Under the pieces are notes generated by a model. It saw only the letters and a list, made by a program, of their open reading frames with translations. It ran no database searches and had not been told where the DNA came from. Positions 32,265-46,000 of a stretch of 64,000 nt of DNA are shown in pieces. Position 1 is the stretch's first letter, and each line of letters starts with the position of its first letter. Both the position numbers and the translations under genes were made by a program. The DNA lies in contig JAXRKP010000305.1 of the NCBI GenBank assembly GCA_037039925.1, positions 255,001-319,000 of the forward strand, given 5' to 3'. The DNA comes from Doris montereyensis. Its lineage: Eukaryota; Mollusca; Gastropoda; Nudibranchia; Dorididae.

Positions 32265-32715
32265 TGTACTGAATGGCACAGTCAGAGTTGTGTGTGTGGA
32301 GAGGGAAATCCCACCACCTGTGCCCACCTGAATACCACAGTGACAGTTGTGTGTGTGGAGAAGGAAATCCCACAGCCTGTGTGCCCATCTGAATGTCAGT
32401 GACAGTTGTGTGTGGGGAGAGGGAAATCCCACAGCTGTGTGCCCACCTGAATACCACAGTGATAGTTGTGTGTGCGGAGAGGAAATCCACCACCTGTGCC
32501 CACCTGAATACCACAGTGACACTTGTGTGTGTGGAGAGGGAAATCCCACAGCCTGTGTGCCCCCTGAATGTCACAGTGACAGTTGTGTGTGTGGAGAGGG
32601 AAATCCCACAGCCTGTGTGCCCACCTGAATGCCACAGTGATAGTTGTGTGTGGGGAGAGGGAAATCCACAGCCTGTGTGCCCACCTGAATGTCACAGTCA
32701 GAATTGGGTGTGGGC
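32265..32715. repeat. Minisatellite, unit about 59 bp
   Basis: About eight copies of 'CACAGTGACAGTTGTGTGTG' + 'TGGAGAGGGAAATCCCACAG' + 'CCTGTGTGCCCACCTGAATG'. The 93-154-residue frames over it are repeat translations. Confidence 0.94.
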
Positions 32716-33589
32716 AGAGGAAAATTCCACCGCCTGGGCCCAGTGTGAGATGTTCCTGAACAGGTGAAGGCAAGGGTTGCTGAACACACTAAGCTTTGCA
32801 TCAAAGCTCAATAGTATAAGATTTCATTCAAAATTATCAGAATTTGATTTCAATGTTGACAAATAGAAATCAATCTAGGAAGGGTAAAAATGTAAAATCA
32901 AAAAGTTGAAATAAAAATCAATAAAGCATTGTAAATAAAATTTAAACAATGTTTAAATAATAAAAATAATTTTTTTAGAATAAAACTAATACAAGAAATA
33001 ATAAATAAATAAATACAAACACAAATAAATAAATAAATAAGAAAATAAATAAATACACACACACACACATACACACAAGAACAGAAATAACTACAAGATG
33101 GAAAAATCAAACTGCAAGATCAGGCCTGGGAAAATAAAAAAACCCACAGACAAGAGTTTTTTTAAAACACACCATTTTCCCCCTTTCCTTTGAAAGAAGT
33201 TAGTAAACAGTTATCTGTTTTTACACTTTTGTACAATTAGCACATTGTGAAGAAACACTTCATTTCATTTTTATCTGTATCACTTTTCTCATTTTTATTT
33301 GATCTCTATCAATTTTTCCAATTTTTATCTGTATCACGTTTTCCCATTTTTATTTTTATCTTTATCAATTTTTCTCATTTTGATTTATATAATTTTTCTA
33401 AGGTCCTAGTCTGAGACTAACAAACATACAAGGAACAAGTAATCTCTCTCTTCTCTTCGACACTTTTGTACAATTAGCCCATTATGAAGAGAGGTTTCAT
33501 TGTATGTATGTATGTGTCAAGGTAACTTTAGACATGGACTCAAAGGCAAAAACAAAACCTACAACTAGAAATGATGTTCTTTACGTACT

Positions 33590-33685
33590 GGTTGACCGCT
33601 ATGAAGACATGAGTGAGTGGCTGACCGCTATGAAGACATGAGTGAGTGGCTGACCGCTATGAAGACATGAGTGAGTGGCTGGCTA
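33590..33685. repeat. Three tandem copies of a 31-bp unit
   Basis: 'GACCGCTATGAAGACATGAG' + 'TGAGTGGCT' repeated, immediately before a family C copy at 33,770-33,905. Confidence 0.9.
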
Positions 33686-34209
33686 GAAGGAGAACTGTCC
33701 ACCAAAGAAAGGAAAAGTCCACACTTGATTTAAAACTGCTCAAAAGACTTCACATCTTTCCAACACACGTCTCTAGGTTTGTTTCATTGCAATTTACCAC
33801 ATCCACCATATGCAATAATCTCAAGGAGAATTAAGGGGAAGCAGCAAGATGAAAGATGAGTTAAAAGAGTGAGAGGAAAGAAGTAGCACCTACCAGCAGC
33901 TACAAACTACCCACATATCTCTGGGTATAAGTTATAAAACGCCGGTCATAATAAACAAAAATTGCTGGACTTATAAAAAATACAAACAACCACACATGCA
34001 CAATACAACCTAAAACAAAACAAAACAACACAAAAACCAAAACACCATGAAAAAGCATTTGTAATAAGCTGCAATAGTGTATGTGAAAAGTCATTTGATT
34101 TCTAAATCTGTTTTCCTGTCACAGCACAGCGTACATGGATATACATACAATTAATTAGATAAGATTTGCACAATGAATTCTTTCTTGACAGTTATTGTCA
34201 AGTTTATAG

Positions 34210-34213
34210 TCAT

Positions 34214-34251
<38 letters not shown>

Positions 34252-34273
34252 TATGAAACGGCTCAAGAACAAA

Positions 34274-34349
<76 letters not shown>

Positions 34350-34385
34350 GGAGGAGGGAGGGAGGGAGGGAGGGAGGGAGGGAGG

Positions 34386-34434
<49 letters not shown>

Positions 34435-34560
34435 GAGACAGAGAGACAGAGAGACAGAGAGAGACAGAGAGAGAGACAGAGACAAACACACACAGGGAGA
34501 CAGAAAGACAGAGAAAGAGAGAGACAGACAGAGAGACAAACAGACACACGGATGGAGACA
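34210..34560. repeat. (TA)n, (GA)n and GGAG-rich microsatellites
   Basis: TA dinucleotides at about 34,215-34,250, then GA dinucleotides from 34,275 with a GGGA block (34,345-34,390) and GACA variants to 34,545. Confidence 0.95.
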
Positions 34561-34858
34561 TCAAAGTGACTGATGCATCTCATCTTCATGTCGTAAATTC
34601 AAAAAAAAATTCCTTTGTTTTTCTTTCCCATTTTTTTGTTTTGTTTGTTTCTTTGTTCTGTACAAAAGCATGAAAAAAAGTCACAAGATTTTGACATAAT
34701 GAAATGGATATGTTGACATGACATGAGATCTGATACCACATCATTCGTATCATTATCATTATTATTATGTTAAATAATGAATCATGGATTTCATTTGAAT
34801 TTGAAATGTGGGTGTGTCAATTTTCCTGATTTATCCTATCAAGTTCAATATATATATT

Positions 34859-34892
<34 letters not shown>

Positions 34893-35330
34893 CGCGCAAA
34901 AACACACACAGACAAAAAAACATGAAAGTCGATCTGTCGCATCACAAACATCTGTAGCTCTGTCTGCCTTGTGTGATGATGTTCCAGAATGTAACTTTCT
35001 AAAATTTTCTTTTTGTTAACATACCGCTGTCAATGTTAAAGTAGTGGCAATCTTTCTTTGAAAGAAATAATTAACGCATTTGACAAACCAAGACAGGAAA
35101 ATACTAAATGTATAGAGTATTATTACAAAGGCACACACACACACACACACACACATACACATATATAAACCTACGTACGTACAAACACGTACCGCATAGA
35201 CAATTATTATACAATAATAAATGTTAAAGATGATAAGAGGAGGAATTTGTTGTCATTTTCACGTTCTGCCTTTTGAACAGAAATAATCACTTTAACATAA
35301 AGTCTTAACATTAAAATTTTTATTTTTAAA

Positions 35331-35334
<4 letters not shown>

Positions 35335-35382
<48 letters not shown>

Positions 35383-35392
35383 TATATATTTT

Positions 35393-35432
<40 letters not shown>
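35335..35432. repeat. (TA)n microsatellite
   Basis: About 100 bp of TA with a short ATTTTTATAAA break in the middle. Confidence 0.95.
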
Positions 35433-35694
35433 GAAATACATTTGATTTGCAGAAACCCTTTTAAAGGGTGTGATATTTCAAGAATTGAAAATGCTGAGGG
35501 TTGGGTTGTTGCTTTTTAGTCTCTCTCGGGACTGAGCGCTACAAACATTGATGCCGAACCCAAATTCTCCATGCACTCTGTCCAAAGTCACCTTACATCG
35601 TCGCTACGAAAGCCTGATTTCTTTGTGTGTGTTATGCATAATGCATAATGTGTGATGCGTAACCAACAATAATGTGGAAATATAACTAAGTTGT

Positions 35695-35870
35695 ATCACG
35701 CAACACGTATACTGAATCACGCATCACGTATACTGAATCACGCATCACGTATAATGAATCACGCATCACGTATACTGAATCACGCATCACGTATAATGAA
35801 TCACGCACACACATGGATGTAAATGTTTTAAGTATTGTGCATTACGCATCACGCATCATGTACACATGAT
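35695..35870. repeat. Short tandem repeat, unit about 21-24 bp
   Basis: Copies of 'CACGCATCACGTATACTGAAT' (given here as a 21-bp consensus), with TATAATG variants. Confidence 0.85.
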
Positions 35871-36175
35871 GGAAACGGGCGAGGGGTCAAAGGTCAGGTA
35901 ATGCCAGTTGAAGCCTATCAGAGCAACAGCATAAACCTATAAGCCGGCTATTAAGTAGCAAAACAGGGGAGAATGTCAACTCGTCTCTGATATCAAAGGC
36001 ACACACGCCACAGGGGTTTGGATAGTTTTTGTTGTCCTCCTTTTCTCTTCTTTGTTTTATTTTTCTCTCTCTGTTTTCTCTCACTCCCTCACTTATAAAA
36101 TTTTTATTGTTCCTATAATGTATTCGCTCGTGTCACATTCATCAATAAATAACTGATGACTTTTCACTTCAATGT

Positions 36176-36803
36176 TTAACCCTTACATTGTCACATTCAC
36201 CTTCGTTGGCCCAAATTTCTGCTTATATCCCCATTACTATATTCGCAAAAGGCCGAAATTGTGACAGGACCCAGCAAAAAGGTCAATCTAGGAGAGAAGA
36301 CTCGTTGAGCGTTTCAAGAATTATGTCCCTTTGCTCGGAAATTTTTTATTTGATTTACCCACATCTGCAACTAAGGTGATCTCAGGGTTTTTGGTAGGAT
36401 TTTGAATTTTGCCTAGACTGCCCTGTAAACAGACAAGAAATTTTTAACATGCATAGGGTTGTGATCTGCACACAGGACCTCCTTTTTATCGTCTATCTCC
36501 GATGGGCAGATGGGACTAGGTGTCGATCCACCTACCCGGACCAGGGGGATAGATTTTGCTTGAAAAAACAACAAAAAACTGTTCAAATGTTAGCAGGACT
36601 CGACCCCACTACCTTTTAGTTGAGAGGCCAACACCTTGCCTCTGGACCACCGAGTCCCCCAGCTCAGGAGATCCCATTCTGCTCCCATGAATTTTTCTGG
36701 ACTGACATTCATCCATTTTTTTCCAACTTTGCTACTTCTTTTTGTTGTTTTCTTAACAATCCAAAATGGGTTCTGCTGATGATAGCGACAATGTAAGGGT
36801 TAA
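36176..36803. mobile_element. piggyBac-like MITE with TTAA target duplication
   Basis: Perfect 13-bp terminal inverted repeats (CCCTTACATTGTC at 36,180-36,192; its complement at 36,787-36,799), each flanked outside by TTAA (36,176-36,179 and 36,800-36,803). TTAA duplication and CCC-starting termini are the signature of piggyBac-type elements. No transposase inside. A SINE of family A (36,345-36,660) is nested in it. It lies just past the EHMT stop codon, so the 3' UTR may include it. Confidence 0.82.
36345..36660 (-). mobile_element. SINE family A, near full length
   Basis: On the minus strand: GGGGGACTCGGTGGTCCAGA head, 'AGTGGGGTCGAGTCC' B box, then the body 'ACCTAGTCCCATCTG' and the tail ending AAATCAAAT. 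Best-preserved copy for defining the family. Confidence 0.85.
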
Positions 36804-36858
36804 AAAACATTAACAAAACAAAAAACCAGAAAGAGACTGAAGTGACCTCAATGCATCA

Positions 36859-37012
36859 TCAAGAGTCTTGGACCGGCTCATCGGGATATTTTAACTTGTA
36901 GTCGTCTAGCGTCTTCTGGATGGTTTCACTAGAATATTTACACTTGGGAGACTGGCAGGCACAGGTGAAATGCTTCCATTTGATGATCCAGAATTTCTCT
37001 CCATAGTCAAAC
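36859..37012 (-). CDS. EHMT: EHMT last exon: SET end and post-SET
   Basis: Encodes [40 protein letters not shown] and a short tail to TGA. The catalytic tyrosine region (FDYGE) and the post-SET CxCxxxxC zinc motif are intact. Acceptor GTGGTCAG. Confidence 0.93.
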
Positions 37013-40000
37013 CTGACCACAAGAAGTAGAAAGAAAAAAAAAGATGGAGTACAATTATAGTATAAAATATGTGCGTGTGTGTGTGTGTGTGTGTAGTTGG
37101 TTGATATGTGCATCATTGTGTGTGTGTGTGTATGTGCATGTGTGTGAGAGAGATGATGGGGGGGGGGGGGGGGAGACAGACAGAGAGACAAACAGACTGA
37201 CTTTTGTTTGTTTAATTGAAATTTACCATATGCGGTGATCTCAGGGTGAATTAAGAGGAAAGAGCAAGATAAAGGAGAAGTGACAGTGAAAGAGTGAAAG
37301 AAAAGGAGTAGAATCTACCAGCAACACCCTCTAATCACCCACAGACAGAGTGACAGAGAGACAGAAACAAAGAGAAAGACACAAAGAGAGAAGGATAAAG
37401 AAAGAGACAGAGAGGGGAGAAAAGAGAGACAGAGAGGGATAAAGAGAAAGACAGAGAGGGAGGAAGAGAGAGACAGACAGGGATTGACGAAATAAGGGTA
37501 CTGTAATTGCCATCCTCTGTATTATTGTCACGCATACACAAAAAGACAGTAACAGTGACACGCACACCAAAGGCGTGTGACAATAGCAAACACACCACCA
37601 AAGACATGTGATAACGACAGACACACCAGAGACATGTGACAATGACAATCACACCAAAGACATGTGACAATGGCAATCACACCAAAGACATGTGACAATG
37701 ACAATCACACCAAAAACATGTGACAATGACAATCACACCAAAGACATGTGACAATGACAATCACACCAAAGACATGTGACAATGACAATCACACCAAAGG
37801 CATGTGACAATGACAATCACACCAAAAACATGTGACAATGACAGGCACACCAAAGATATGTGACAATGACAATCACACCAAAAACATGTGACAATGACAG
37901 ACACACCAAAGACATGTGACAATGACAATCACACCAAAGACATGCACACCAAAGACATGTGACAATGACAGGCACACCAAAGACATGTGACAATGACAAT
38001 CACACCAAAGACATGTGACAATGACAGGCTCACCAAAGACATGTGACAATGACAATCACACCAAAGACATGTGACAATGACAGGCACACCAAAGACATGT
38101 GACAATGACAGACACACCAAAAACATGTGACAATGACAGACACACCAAAGATATGTGACAATGGCAATCACACCAAAGACATGTGACAATGACAATCACA
38201 CCAAAGACATGTGACAATGGCAATCACACCAAAGACATGTGACGATGACAATCACACTAAAGACATGTGACGATGGCAATCACACCAAAGACATGTGACA
38301 ATGACAATCACACCAAAGACATGCACACCAAAGACATGTGACAATGACAGGCACACCAAAGACATGTGACAATGACAATCACACCAAAGACATGGGACAA
38401 TGGCAATCACACCAAAGACATGTCACAATGACAGACACACCAAAAACATGTGACAATGACAGACACACCAAAGATATGTGACAATGGCAATCACACCAAA
38501 GACATGTGACAATGACAATCACACCAAAGACATGTGACAATGACAATCACGCCAAAGACATGTGACAATGACAATCACACCAAAAACATGCACACCAAAG
38601 ACATGTGACAATGACAGGCACACCAAAGACATGTGACAATGACAATCACATCAAAGACATGTGACAATGGCAATCACACCAAAGACATGTCACAATGACA
38701 GACACACCAAAAACATGTGACAATGACAGACACACCAAAGATATGTGAAAATGGCAATCACACCAAAGACATGTGACAATGACAATCACACCAAAGACAT
38801 GCACACCAAAGACATGTAACAATGACAGGCACACCAAAGACATGTGACAATGACAATCACACCAAAGACATGTGACAATGGCAATCACACCAAAGACATG
38901 TCACAATGACAGACACACCAAAAACATGTGACAATGACAATCACACCAAAAACATGTGACAATGACAATCACACCAAAGACATGTGACAATGACAATCAG
39001 ACAATGACAATCACACCAAAGACATGTGACAATGACAATCACACCAAAGACATGTGACAATGACAATCACACCAAAGACATGTGACAATGACAATCACAC
39101 CAAAGGCATGTGACAATGACAATCACACCAAAAACATGTGACAATGACAATCACACCAAAGACATGTGACAATAAGAATCACACCAAAGACATGTAACAA
39201 TGGCAAACACACCAAAGACATGTGGCAATGACAATCACACCAAAGACATGTGACAATGACAGGCACACCAAAAACATGTGACAATGACAATCACACCAAA
39301 GACATGTGACAATGACAATCACACCAAAGACATGTCACAATGACAATTACACCAAAGACATGTGACAATGACAGGCACACCAAAGACATGTGACAATGAC
39401 AATCACACCAAAGACATGTGACAATGACAGGCACACCAAAGACATGTGACAATGACAATCACACCAAAGACTTATGACAATGACAATCACACCAAAGATA
39501 TGTGACAATGACAGGCACACCAAAGACGTGTGACAATGACAGGCACACCAAAGACATGACAATGACAATCACACCAAAGACATGTGACAATGACAGGCAC
39601 ACCAAAGACATGTGACAATGACAATCACAACAAAGACTTATGACAATGACAATCACACCAAAGACTTATGACAATGACAATCACACCAAAGACATGTGAC
39701 AATGACAATCACACCAAAGACTTATGACAATGACAATCACACCAAAGATATGTGACAATGACAGGCACACCAAAGACATGTGACATTGACAATCACACCA
39801 AAGACATGTGACAATGACAATCACACCAAAGACATGTGACAATGACAGGCACACCAAAGACATGTGACATTGACAATCACACCAAAGACATGTGACAATG
39901 ACAATCACACCAAAGACATGTGACAATGACAGGCACACCAAAGACGTGTGACCATAACACAAAGACAATTGCTCAGCACTGACTCACCCTAACTCTTCGT

Positions 40001-43000
40001 ATGCCTTGATGTCCCGGGATGAGAAAAGCAGATGCGTGGGAATCGCAGATCTTGATGCTCCACAAACACTTTGACGGGGATGAGATTTGGTTCACACAGG
40101 TGGTTGATGAAGCGTGCAATGTTGCCATACTTACGTGCGTCTATGCAGTATGTGTCCCCATCCTGGTGATAAAATAATAAACGTTAACGTAAGGAAACAG
40201 ATTTAGTCTTTTTCATCCTTTTTCTTTTTTCTTTTTTCTGAGAAAATTTCTACCTGTTTGGATGCTTGTTGCTTAGTTATTCCAGTCAAGTGAATAAACT
40301 GGTACATAGCTGCTAGTGGTGTCAGTGGCCGATTGGTTAGATCTCTACCCAGGTGCAAATGGGTACAAGCTATAGGTAGAGAAAGATCTTGTCAGAGTGT
40401 TAGTGCGAAAAAGCTCAACAGGCTTGTGTACCGTACGCTCCCGGAGTTGACAAGGACTTTGAATGAAATGGCCTGCTGGGGTATAATTGATGTCTAGTCA
40501 GTGAGCCTGCACTTGTGCAGGGATATGGACTATAAATGTATTTTTTATCTTTTTGTCATTTGAAGGAAACCCCAAATTTGTAGTATTTTCATAAAAGAAA
40601 ATTCTAAAAAGAAATTTAACGAAACAAATTCAAAACCATACTATCTCATGTATGCTGCAGACCGACTCTAAGCTTGGGCAAAATTTTAGGCTTAAGATTA
40701 TCCTGGGATGCATGCCACCGTTTAACCTTCAAAAGCCAGAAAATCTGCACCAGCCAGATATTTTTAACAAGTTGGCTAGTTGTATCAATAAACACTTTTT
40801 CATTTTAGGCAAGCCAGATATTTTTAACAGGTTGGCTAGTTGTATCAATTATCACTTTTTATTTTAGGCAAGACAGCTACTGACATTTTTTTCTTGTAAA
40901 ACAAAACAGCATTGATAGAAATTTTCAAAAACATTGACAAATGAAAAAGATTACGTCTCAATGAGTCCAATTTACCCGCTGCTTTGGCCAGAAAAGGCTC
41001 GTCCCTGCATTACGTGAATACATCAATTCGTTTTCTTTACAAGAGGAAAAGTTTTGATGTTTTGTTTTCATTCATTCTAGACTTACGGCTAATTCACATA
41101 CAGGGCTGTAATAAGGAAACAGTTAACTAAGAAGATGCTCACATGTGGTCTATCGTAACCACAGGAAATGTTGGTTTTTAACTATACCTTGTTATCAAGA
41201 TCAAACAAGTATGAGTCGTCTTCCGTCTGTCGGCCTCAGAGTCGGAAATCAGTTCACCAATGTACCTGAGAAGCAAACAGCAAACTTCTGTAAACATCAA
41301 CGATGACTCATTGAAACATTGATAACTTTTGTCACACATTAGAAGAGAAATTTTGCCCTGTCTGATAGCCAGATCAGGATGCAGGTTTTCAGAAAAACTC
41401 AAGAAAATTTTTTCTACGGGTTTAATCCCACGACCTCTTGGTTGACAGACCAATACCACCAAGTCCCTCTCATGATGCAGGGGCGTTTACAAAACAGGGC
41501 TGATCAAACAGAGCCGGCAACCCGCAAACATGGCATTACAACTTTGAAGCAAAGCGTATTACCACCAGTTCTGCTTCAAGCTACAAAAACTTGGACAAGC
41601 CCTGGCTCTATGGGCTATCATGACCTCAAATAAACTACAGACAACTACCAGCATACTTACTCGCATACAAAGGTGCCCTTAGGAATGTCCATGAGCGTTC
41701 TCACTCCCCACCCGCGTCCGTTGGTCCGGGAAAAGCTGAAGACGACATCTGGAAAGAACAGAAAATGAAATTATATGTTTGTTTCATGGAAATGTACCCC
41801 GTCCAGCATATTTATCTGTCTCGTGTCAATTAGAATTAGAGAGGAAACGGCGAGATTAAACACATGTGAAGGAATTAAAGGAAAGATTGTTTAGAAACAA
41901 ACCCCGTCCACCATATGTGGTGATCTCAGGGTGAATTAAAAGGAAACAGCAAGATGAAAGAAAAGTGAAAGAAGGAAAGGAAAGAAGTAGAACTACCAAA
42001 AAAGAGGACATTTTTATTTTCAAGGCAGTCATGTCTATTTTCAAGGCAGTCATGTCTATTTTCAAGGCAGTCATGTCTATTTTCAAGGCAGTCATGTCTA
42101 TTTTCAAGGCAGACTATTTTGTCCATTTTCAAGGCAGACTTGTCTATTTTCAAGGCAGACTTGTCTATTTTCAAGGCAGACTTGTCTATTTTCAAGGCAG
42201 ACATGTCTATTTTCAAGGCAGCAATGTTTATTTTCAAGGCAGACATGTCTATTTTCAAGGCAGTCATGTTTATTTTCAAGGCAGACAAGTCTATTTTCAA
42301 GGCTGTCATGTCTATTTTCAAGGCAGACAAGTCTATTTTCAAGGCTGTCATGTCTATTTTCAAGGCAGACTTGTCTATTTTCAAGGCAGATATGTCTATT
42401 TTCAAGGCAGACATGTCTATTTTCAAGGCAGACATGACTACAAGAGTCAAGGACGATAACCATACAAAACATCACATTTCAAATTGACGTACAATACTTT
42501 GTTTATTTGATTGAAATTTATCCTGTCCACCATTGTGATGATCTCAGGTTGAAGTAAGAGGAAAAGCAAGATGAAAGCCAATGCTTTTAACATTTTTGTC
42601 CAAATTCTAATACAAACAATTTTACTTCATTTTACTCACACCCTCCACTAAGGTGTCTCAGGGTTTTTTATAAGAGTTTTTAAATTTACCCCTACTGCCC
42701 TGTAAACAGCAATGGGATATTTAACGTGAGCAGAGCATTGTGATTTGCACATGGGACCTCCTTTTTATCGCACGTCTCTGATAGGATTAAGTGTCAATTC
42801 ACCTACCTGGTGGGGTTGGGTTGGGAGATTTTTTTCAACAACAAAAAAAGCCAGAATATTTTTCAACCTGCTGGGCACGAACCCATAAGTAGATTTTACT
42901 AAAAAAAAATATTGAGAAAATTTTTCAACCCTTGGCAGGGCTTGAACCCACTACCCAGTGGTTGAGAGTCCAATAGCTTGCCTCAGGACAACAGAACAGC

Positions 43001-46000
43001 ACCACTGTAATAACTTACACAATGCCATTCTGTACCACGCGGTTGTTGCAATTCACCCAGCATCGACACGCTCGGTTGCATTCAAAGATGTGCGGCGGTT
43101 CGATGAAGTTAAAGTTTTCTACAAGTCGCCCCATCTGTGGGGAGAAAAGGTAAACATAGGAGCAATGAGGATGAGCTGTAGATACATGACATTTGGACCA
43201 AATATTTAACATCACATCATTTTATTTATCTCATCTGATCTCATCTCATCTTACTTATCCTAAAATATCTTACTTTTCTTGATATATCTATCTTATCTTA
43301 TATTATCTTCTCATTCACTGGCAGGCAAATAAATATGTATAAATCCTCTAATTTCAAACAAAAATTACACTTTCGTATATATAGTACACACACGTATTAC
43401 GAAATACAACAAATCAAAAACAGAAAGATGTTAATTTTTTAAAAACATGTACAGTGTTGTAATCTGCACACGTGACTTTCATTTTATCACCTGCACTGGG
43501 AATGGGAGTGGGGTTATTCAGAGAAGAAGAAAAAAACTTGAGAAAATTTTATAACCTATCCGGCACAAATCCACGACTTATGGGCCGAGAGGCAGACACA
43601 TTGCCTCTTGACCATCGAATCCCCTATAGATAGAGAGAAGCTAAACTCACCTTGTCGTACCAACATTTGATGCTGCTGCGGCCACAGACGCAGTACATGG
43701 AGGAGCAGTCGTCCTTACATCGACAACTCTGTGGAAGAAACACAGAGATTTGAGTGATTTGGTTGGAATGTATCCCATGCACCATAATCTGATATGCGGT
43801 GATTTCGGGGTAAATTAACAGCTAATACTAATAGCAAAGTGAAAGCTTGTTGGGGTAATTTTTTGGATTGTCTCCAGGCAAAAAATAATCACATTTGTTT
43901 TTTCATGTGCTTCACCGTTTTGTTCTTTCATGTTGGCGACAGAAATTCCTTTTCATATTTTGTCCAAGGACATACAAAACTCTCCAACACATACAACATT
44001 TACAGTACAGTTGGAATACTTGGGCAACATGCAGTTCAAATGTAAAAGAAGAATATCCGACAGCACGCAGGCAAAAACGTAAGAGAAGACAACTCCTGAG
44101 CATACCTGTAAACTAGTAATAACACAATTGATGTTGAGAGGCGATGTTTCCACGTTCTCGTTGATGTAGAGGTAATCAATAGGAATCAGTTCGATATCTT
44201 CCTTGTTGACACAGGCAATCGGGTTCTTCTCCCGTCCCATTGTAATATCTCTGTTAGGTGGGGAAAAAACAATAAAAATTATTATAATGAAATTAAAAAT
44301 ATTATCACTAAAATGGGTCGATCAAATTAATGAATAAATTAACCCATAACTTTGTTTGTTTGATTGAAGTGAATTAAAAGAAACTAGCAAGATGAAATAT
44401 GAGTGAAAGAAGGAAATGAAAGAAGTAGGACATACCAGCAGCGCCCGCCAACCACCCGTAGAGTGAAAGGAAAGAAGTAGGACCTACCAGTAGCATCTGC
44501 CAACTAGATACTCACATACACGTGTATATGACGAGAATTAGTGAGTCACAATGAACATGCACATAAGAACATTATATGTGCACACATACAGGCATACACA
44601 TCTATAATAACACAGACACACACACACACACCAGCTGTGCCACCCACCTGTCTAATAACCGTTCCGGTTGAATGAGTTTCCTGGCAGCAAATCCTCTCAG
44701 TTGATGGTTAACCTTCAGGGCGTTCCACACTTGACCGGTTTTATCTGGACAACACTGATATTGGTACACAAAAGCAAGACAGGTCAATGTAGGACACATG
44801 CACAAAAGTGAGAGCAATTTTTTTAGTTTGAAGAGATACACAATTTTAAGCTTCATAAATGAGTTCAGCATGGCGAAATTAGGGGAGACAAATTATGAAA
44901 GACATTCTTGAAAGTAAAGTTGCCATAGAAATGGCCGCCATCTTGATATTTTGGTGCAAAAACTAGGTCAATTTAGCAATTTTCAAAAACAAAGTAGTTC
45001 TACAGTTTTCAATTCAAATGTTTGTCACGTTGCACATAGAAACTTCAAACCAATATCCTGGATATTTTCTATCGATTTTTTAATATCTTGTATAGTTTTT
45101 GTTTTATCAATTTCAAAAATTGAGGCATGAAGGAAACTAATTTTTCTCAAATTTCCAACAAAAATCATGAATTTCTTAGAAAGTACAGAAGATATCGGAA
45201 ATCCATTATACAGATCTCTTAGTAATGATATACAGCAGTCTAACGCCAAATTTCCAACAAATCTGCTGAAAATTGTAGAACTACTTTAGTAAAAAAAACA
45301 ATCAAATGAGTCAATTCTGAAAGCTTACACAGTGCTTATCAAAATGAGTACCAACTCGCTATAATACACTAAACTAGACGTGTCACATTTTGGGCAAAAG
45401 TGGCCTTATCAGCTCCTCGCCCCAAATAGAAAAACAGTGACCGTGGAAATTAATTCTAGCTTGCACGACAGCCTCTAATATTTCAGAAAACCTTGATAAT
45501 CCAATTTGACTTAACCCCTTTTATGGTAATTAACCGCTGATTCCTGGCCTTACTAGCGGTCCCGACGGTAGTTTAGCAAACTGACAATGGCGTCCGTGGA
45601 CTTTAACCTCAATCTCTCTGAGTCTCTACCATTAACTTGGGGTTTCTTTCTCTTTTTTTAAATTACAGATAACCTTATACAAAATACGTTCTATATATAC
45701 TGGTTGGCAGGTAAGGAATTTACAATGACTTGAAAACGACTTACATCCATGGGCGTTTCCGTCTTGTTGTTCTTAATGTCCACATCGGCACCTCTCGCCA
45801 GCAGTAAGCTGTAGGAACGGCAGCCAATGGAAAGAAAGGAAAGCAAAATGACAACGTTTTTGTTTGCTTCACTGAAATTCGGTTTGGATTTTGATTTGAT
45901 TTGATTTACCCACATCCACAACTAAGGTGATCTAGGGGGTTTTGATAGGATTTTTAATTTTGCCCGGGTTGCCCCGTAAACAGCCAAGGGATCTTTAACA

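Noticed and set aside
37545..39960. CRISPR-like regular array
   Set aside because: Units are directly adjacent without unique spacers, in an intron of a eukaryotic gene; it is a minisatellite. The same holds for the other arrays.
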